A stretch of 64,000 nt of DNA, taken from the NCBI GenBank assembly GCA_963691655.1, contig OY829329.1, forward strand, positions 15,328,708 through 15,392,707, read 5' to 3'. Made by a program: the position numbers and the translations under genes. Below, in pieces: positions 59,833-64,000 of the stretch. The stretch comes from Toxonevra muliebris. Its lineage: Eukaryota; Arthropoda; Insecta; Diptera; Pallopteridae. The notes under the pieces were generated by a model, which made no database searches, had not been told where the DNA came from, and saw only the letters and a list, made by a program, of their open reading frames with translations. Position 1 is the stretch's first letter; each line of letters begins with the position of its first letter.

Positions 59833-60062
59833 TTAAGGCGGTTTCAACGACCGAGTTCCGCAATCTTTTTTTGTTGTTTTTTTTTATATGAAGTTTTTAC
59901 GCTCTCAATTTAAGAGAGCGAAGAGCACCGACCGAATGCTGCACTCTTTTTCGTTTCTTTTTTATATGGAGTTTTTGTGCTCTCAATTTAAAAGAGTTTT
60001 CAATTTAAGAGAACGAAAAACTTCATATAAAAAAAACTAAAAGAGAATGCGACATTCGGTCG
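59833..60062. mobile_element. TTAA-family MITE, multi-palindrome copy
   Basis: It starts TTAAGGCGGTTTCAACGACC and contains two successive inverted units, with CGCTCTCAATTTAAGAGAGC near 59910 and GTGCTCTCAATTTAAAAGAG near 59975. It ends GAATGCGACATTCGGTCG without a clear TTAA. Confidence 0.5.
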
Positions 60063-60129
60063 TTGCTCTATCGTAGCTGTCTGTAATTTGTCATCACTTT
60101 CAATGTTCCTATGGCGCGGTACCCATACA

Positions 60130-60305
60130 AAAGTAATATTCTGAGGGAAGAGAGGAGAAGGAAATGAGAGAGAAGGCAGAGGAGAAGAAATAGTAGAGGG
60201 ATAAAGAAAGGGGAGGGACTGAAAGAGGAGAAGGAGAAGAGACGCAAGTGTGGTATAGAGAGGGATAGAGAGAGAGAGAGAGCGGTGATGAGTAGGAGAG
60301 AACAG
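60130..60305. repeat. Polypurine tract, ~175 bp
   Basis: Nearly pure G/A on the plus strand; the Ser/Leu/Pro-rich minus frames are artefacts. Confidence 0.85.
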
Positions 60306-60617
60306 AAACATGTAGTGGTAGACATGGTGAAATCATGTATAAGGTGATACCAAGATTACAACAATTTCACCATGGCAATAACAACACATCTTTGTTGCTG
60401 CGTCAGATTTCATAAAATGTCAAAATCAGCAGTACAACAAAATAATAACAACACATCTTTGTTATTGTGGCTGTAATGGCGGCATGCGGAAAATGTCAAA
60501 ATGGCGAAAAAACGTAAACAAATAAAGGGAGTTTCAACAAGAGTTTAAGGGTTGGAAACTTTAGTAACTTTTAAAGCTAGCATTGGTATAACCGTCTGAT
60601 TTTATAAGCGTAGTCTA

Positions 60618-60873
60618 TACACTAAAAAAAAAATATCCCATTAATCACGAAAAACGTCTCATTACTTTTTATACCATTAAATTAATAGTGTTACAGCATG
60701 AAATCAATAGGACTGTACCATGAAATCAATAAGATATACCATAATATAACTAAATTATATAAAAAATGATAGTCTAAAAACTATTAAAATTATGGGAAAA
60801 TACCATTAACCAAATCCTATTGAAATAGTAGGATTTTCATATTGATTGCATGTGATTTTTTTTTCTGAGTGTA
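60618..60873. mobile_element. Small inverted-repeat element (TACACTnA plus A run), 256 bp
   Basis: The left end TACACTAAAAAAAAAAT is mirrored by the right end ATTTTTTTTTCTGAGTGTA. The interior repeats ACCATTAA and ACCATGAAATCAATA. Confidence 0.5.
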
Positions 60874-60949
60874 AATATGGGAAATTTACCACGGGTCCTA
60901 CCCGGTGAAAGAATCAATACTAATAATTCAAACTTATTACGAAATCTCA

Positions 60950-61800
60950 CGTATTTTTGCGGCTACAATGTGTAAAATACGCGCAGACTTTGCGGACAGA
61001 CGGAGAGCCCAAGAACATCAATTTAGCACTGTGCACAGTAATTGGATCTATCTACGGCTACTGTGCATCGAATCTTGACCAAAGATCTTCATTTGCACGC
61101 TTATAAGATTAAAATACCTCAAGAATTGAAGCCTAGAGACCACGGATAGTGTCAGGTGTTTGCTAATTGAGTGCTGGAAAGCATGACCGAAGTCACAATT
61201 TTTGCCAAAAAAAATCAGTTCTTTGGATGAGACGCATTTTCATCTGGACGCTTATATCAACAAGCAACACTGTCGCATCTAAGGCTTAGAAAACCCGCTC
61301 GAGATTCAAGAACTTCCAATGCACCCACTCAAAATCACCGTTTGGTGCGCATTTCGGTCGGGCGGCATCAGTCTTCTTTGGGAACGAAGAAGGCGCGATG
61401 GTTACTGTCAACGGACCGCGATATCATACCATAATAAATGATTTTTTCTTTCCGGAATTGGTTGATATTGACAAGGAAGATGTCTATTTTCAACAGGATG
61501 GAGCAACCAGCCATACTTTACGGGAATCTGACGACTTATTACGCAACAAATTTCGAGGCCTTGTAATTTCACGGTTTGGCGACTCCAATTCACCACCAAG
61601 ATCATGCGATTTGACGCCGTTGGAATTTTTTCTTTGGGATTTTTTGTTAAAAGTTAAGTTTATGTCACCGATCCTCGAACGATTTGAGGCCTAAAAGTCA
61701 ACATTGGTGCCGCCATAGTTGAAGTCAAGCCGGCTTTATGCCGAAGGTCGTTGAAATTATTGAGAACATGGTCGTTTACATGATATTTTATTCCACGTGT
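60950..61800 (+). pseudogene. Inactivated Tc1/mariner-superfamily transposase
   Basis: Successive frames read TATVHRILTKDLHLHAYKIK (helix-turn-helix region, about 61050), DETHFHLDAYINKQHC with the first catalytic Asp (about 61235), PLKITVW (about 61330), VYFQQDGATSHT with the second Asp (about 61490) and PPRSCDLTPLEFFLWDF with the third (about 61600). Thirty-six residues separate the second and third acids. The frame is broken repeatedly; only 61398-61694 is open for about 98 codons. It belongs to the FQQDGAT type of DDE transposase common in insects. Element termini were not found. Confidence 0.8.
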
Positions 61801-61879
61801 AATTTCCCAAGTCTTTACTATTTGAAAAATAAAGATTTTTGAAATAAATCTGTGAGTTTTATTTCAAAAACAAACCTTC

Positions 61880-62110
61880 AAAAGTAATGGTAGAAGTAGA
61901 GGTTGAAGTAGAGATAGAAGAAGAGGTAGAAGTAGAGGTACAGTAGAAGTAGAAAGGTGAATGTAGAAGGAGGAAAATTCAAGAGGGGTGATAAAGGTAG
62001 AAAGTGGAATATCGCGAGAAAGAAAAATTTAAAGGAAAAGGAGGGGGTGAAGAGAGGATGAAGGGGGGAAAAGAAATAGTGGGAAGAAGAGAAAGAAACG
62101 AAGTGAGCGC
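61880..62110. repeat. Polypurine tract, ~230 bp
   Basis: It opens with GAAGTAGAGGTWGAAGTAGA repeats, then G/A-rich sequence to 62110. The 120-residue minus-strand frame is an artefact. Confidence 0.8.
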
Positions 62111-62322
62111 GTGGAAGTTTTGCCCTTAAGTATTTCACCCTGTGCTTCCGTGTGAGATACAAGAACTTGTGATGATCTATGAGTTTTAATCTAACCTCAA
62201 GCAGCGAGCTCCTTTTTAGTTTCCAGAATTTATTTTTCAAATCAAAGATCAGACGTGGTAATACTGTATTAGTTTAGATGTTGATTGACTTCCAAAGCTT
62301 AGTAGACAACTCTGGTCACACC

Positions 62323-63606
62323 CCACCTTGATCAAAAAGTTCCCGGAATTTATTCAGAAAATTAAAAATACAAGTTTATTCATCTAAATCTATATTGTCC
62401 CCTTCAAAGTAATCCCCATCGACTGCAACACACTTATGCCAGCGTTTGATCTAATACTCGTAACATTTTTTATATTCGGTTTTCGGTATGTCCATCAGTG
62501 CTTCCTGCGATTTTTCCATTACTTCCTCGCGGCTGCTGAGACGCGTTCCCCGTAATGGTTTTTAGACTCCATTGAACAGAAAGAAGTCAAAGGGAGCCAA
62601 ATCAGGTGAATTCGGATGGTATTTTTCGTCAAAAAATTACTAATAATGATGGCACTGTGCGACGGTGCGTTATCATGGTGCAAAATCCACGAGTTTTCTG
62701 TCCACAATTCTGATCTCTCTCGGCTAATTGCTTCACGCAAACGCCTCGTAACGCTCAAATAAAACTCTTTGTTTACTGTCTGGCCTTCTGGCAAAAATTC
62801 ATGATGCACTACACCGTTGTAATCCATGAAAACCGTGAGCATTGCCTTCTTTTTTGATTGCAAACGACGTGGTTTGTTTGGTCTCGGCTCATTTGGTGAA
62901 CGCCATTCACTTGCCTGGTGTCTGAATTGCGTTTCGTACTCATAAACTTACGTCTCGTCTCCAGTAATGATCCTTTTGATGAATGTGGGATCGGATTTAG
63001 CCTCGCAAATCATGTCTTTTGCGATGTCTCTTTTTTGCATGAAATTGAGGTCTTTTGGCACCAACTTTGCTGCTACACGACGGAAACCCAAATCATTAAC
63101 CAAAATGTCTTAGACGGATCCATAAGCGAAGTTCAAGTCCTCCGCTATCTTTCTGATGGTTAATTTGCGGTTATTGACCAAAATTTCTTTTACTTTATCA
63201 ACGTTTTTGCCGGCTTTCGATGTCCGTGATCTGCCACTGCGTTCATCATCTTCGATTGACTCACGACCACTTTTGAACCGCTCGTGTCACTGGTAAACGA
63301 CCGTTTTCTTTAGAGAATCGTTGCCGAAACACTTTTCCAACATTTCCAATATTTGCGCACTATTAATTCCGTTTTTTACGCAAAATTTAATACAATACAA
63401 TTTAATAAAATTGTAAAAAATCGCCAACACACACAGAGATAGATGCACTCTTGGCTACGTAAGTTTTGCAAATGTTAAGCTATGATGCTGAGATTTAGAG
63501 GAAATATCAACAACAGATGTATCAACTTAACAAAAAAACAGAACTCAAATCGAAACGATGGGAGCGCGCCACGGCGGTTATTCCGGGAACTTTTTGATCA
63601 AGGTGG
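62323..63606 (-). mobile_element. Full-length mariner element, 1284 bp, with perfect 27-bp inverted repeats
   Basis: The termini CCACCTTGATCAAAAAGTTC (62323) and its mirror (to 63606) are identical over 27 bp, ending at GGAAT. TA follows on the right (63607), but CC precedes on the left, so the TA duplication has mutated on one side or the boundary has shifted. The interior carries one minus-strand mariner transposase, inactivated by nonsense changes. Confidence 0.85.
62370..63470 (-). pseudogene. Inactive mariner (DD34D-type) transposase
   Basis: From the 63400 side, the minus strand reads NGINSAQILEMLEKCFGN, a stop where Trp is expected after VVYQ, RFKSGRESIEDDERSGR, a stop after AEDLNFAYGSV, then RDIAKDMICEAKSDPTFIKR and IITGDET with the first Asp. 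A stop in place of Trp follows, then VFMDYNGVVHHEFLPEGQTV, WILHHDNAPSH with the second Asp, and a frameshift before the third. The tail IKRWHKCVAVDGDYFEGD is visible near 62400. At least three nonsense changes make it a pseudogene. The family is clear from these motifs. Confidence 0.85.
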
Positions 63607-64000
63607 TATTTCAAAAAAAGAAAAGATTAAGATGAATTAATTTTTAGTAAATACCTCGTGTAATCGGGCTCACATTTAAATTGTGCTAATGCTAAACCCA
63701 AACCTTCAACGCTCCTCCCCGCCGCCCCCGTCTCCCCTAGGATGAACCATTGATTCTGGTACATTTTTTTTTTCCGTTGATGTTGTCTTGAAAGTGAAAG
63801 TCGTCTTCGGTGCCTTTATGTATCCTTTTACACGGTCGGTCTCTCTTTATATTTCTTATTAGTTTTGTCTCAAACTGCAAATTTGCTAGGTAAAATGCTG
63901 TCAAATTTCCATAGGATAGTTATTATTCATGTGATTAAATCAATTGATCTTTCACTAATCCTTCAAATTCCCTAAAACTTCACATGGTTCATCTCAGCTG
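63607..64000. other. Intronic sequence after the mariner element
   Basis: No gene is seen; a short C-rich patch occurs at 63713-63739. Confidence 0.3.

Larger units (their letters stand above)
49566..64000 (+). other. osp: Downstream intron of the host gene, 3' end outside the window
   Basis: It begins with the GTAAGT donor at 49566. No continuation of the PH-domain frame with a good acceptor was found up to the window end. The span is filled with repeats and dead transposons. Confidence 0.5.

Overview
This is AT-rich, repeat-dense, non-coding-dominated DNA from an insect, most likely a higher (brachyceran) fly. The clues are TCAGT-type initiators, CAACAACAAAAATG-type start contexts, CAG/TTG trinucleotide runs, mariner and hAT-like transposons, and very long introns. 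No bacterial gene, CRISPR array, rRNA or intact tRNA was found. Nearly all of the many short open frames are low-complexity or repeat artefacts.

The backbone appears to be a plus-strand host gene with giant introns. One 81-nt coding exon (49485-49565, phase 0 at both ends) has clean splice sites. Its peptide resembles the start of the first PH domain of the MPRIP/outspread (osp) family. About 14.4 kb upstream, a 5' exon (34722-35046) has initiator motifs, a CA-rich leader and an ATG followed directly by GTAAGT. That donor is in phase with the 49485 exon, so an internal promoter could make a protein starting Met-Ala-Ser-Arg at the PH domain. Further upstream, an acceptor abuts a donor with no exon between them (26915/26916), as in a recursive-splicing ratchet point. 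Everything before 49485 therefore reads as intron of longer isoforms, and everything after 49565 as the next intron, whose 3' end lies outside the window.

The only intact independent gene is on the minus strand (32868-33209). It encodes a secreted, eight-cysteine single-domain VWC (SVWC/Vago-like) protein with its own TATA box, initiator and poly(A) signal. It lies inside an 1834-bp element with ~45-bp terminal inverted repeats and a probable 8-bp target duplication. A cysteine-rich secreted-protein gene carried inside a hAT-like DNA transposon is the most unusual feature of the window.

Layout: 1-5.2 kb, tandem repeats (131 bp, ~120 bp); 8.8-10.6 kb, CCAAT-containing repeats; 11.9-15.3 kb, a minisatellite block bounded by a 12-bp inverted repeat; 17.8-21.1 kb, a hAT-like non-autonomous element, a foldback element, a polypurine tract and a non-LTR retrotransposon relic; 21.9-22.8 kb, a ~470-bp tandem duplication; 26.1-26.9 kb, a TTAA palindromic MITE and the ratchet site; 27.7-29.0 kb, a hexanucleotide array; 31.9-33.8 kb, the SVWC-carrying element; 34.7-35.0 kb, the internal promoter; 36.5-40.1 kb, a ~480-bp satellite with dimeric higher-order structure; 42.2-51.0 kb, a repeat family in opposite orientations either side of ~47 kb, with the coding exon at 49.5 kb; 52-58 kb, further minisatellites and an inverted-repeat element; 59.8-63.6 kb, MITEs, two polypurine tracts and two dead Tc1/mariner transposons. 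An 84-bp near-perfect hairpin element occurs three times (12.8, 24.8, 44.7 kb).
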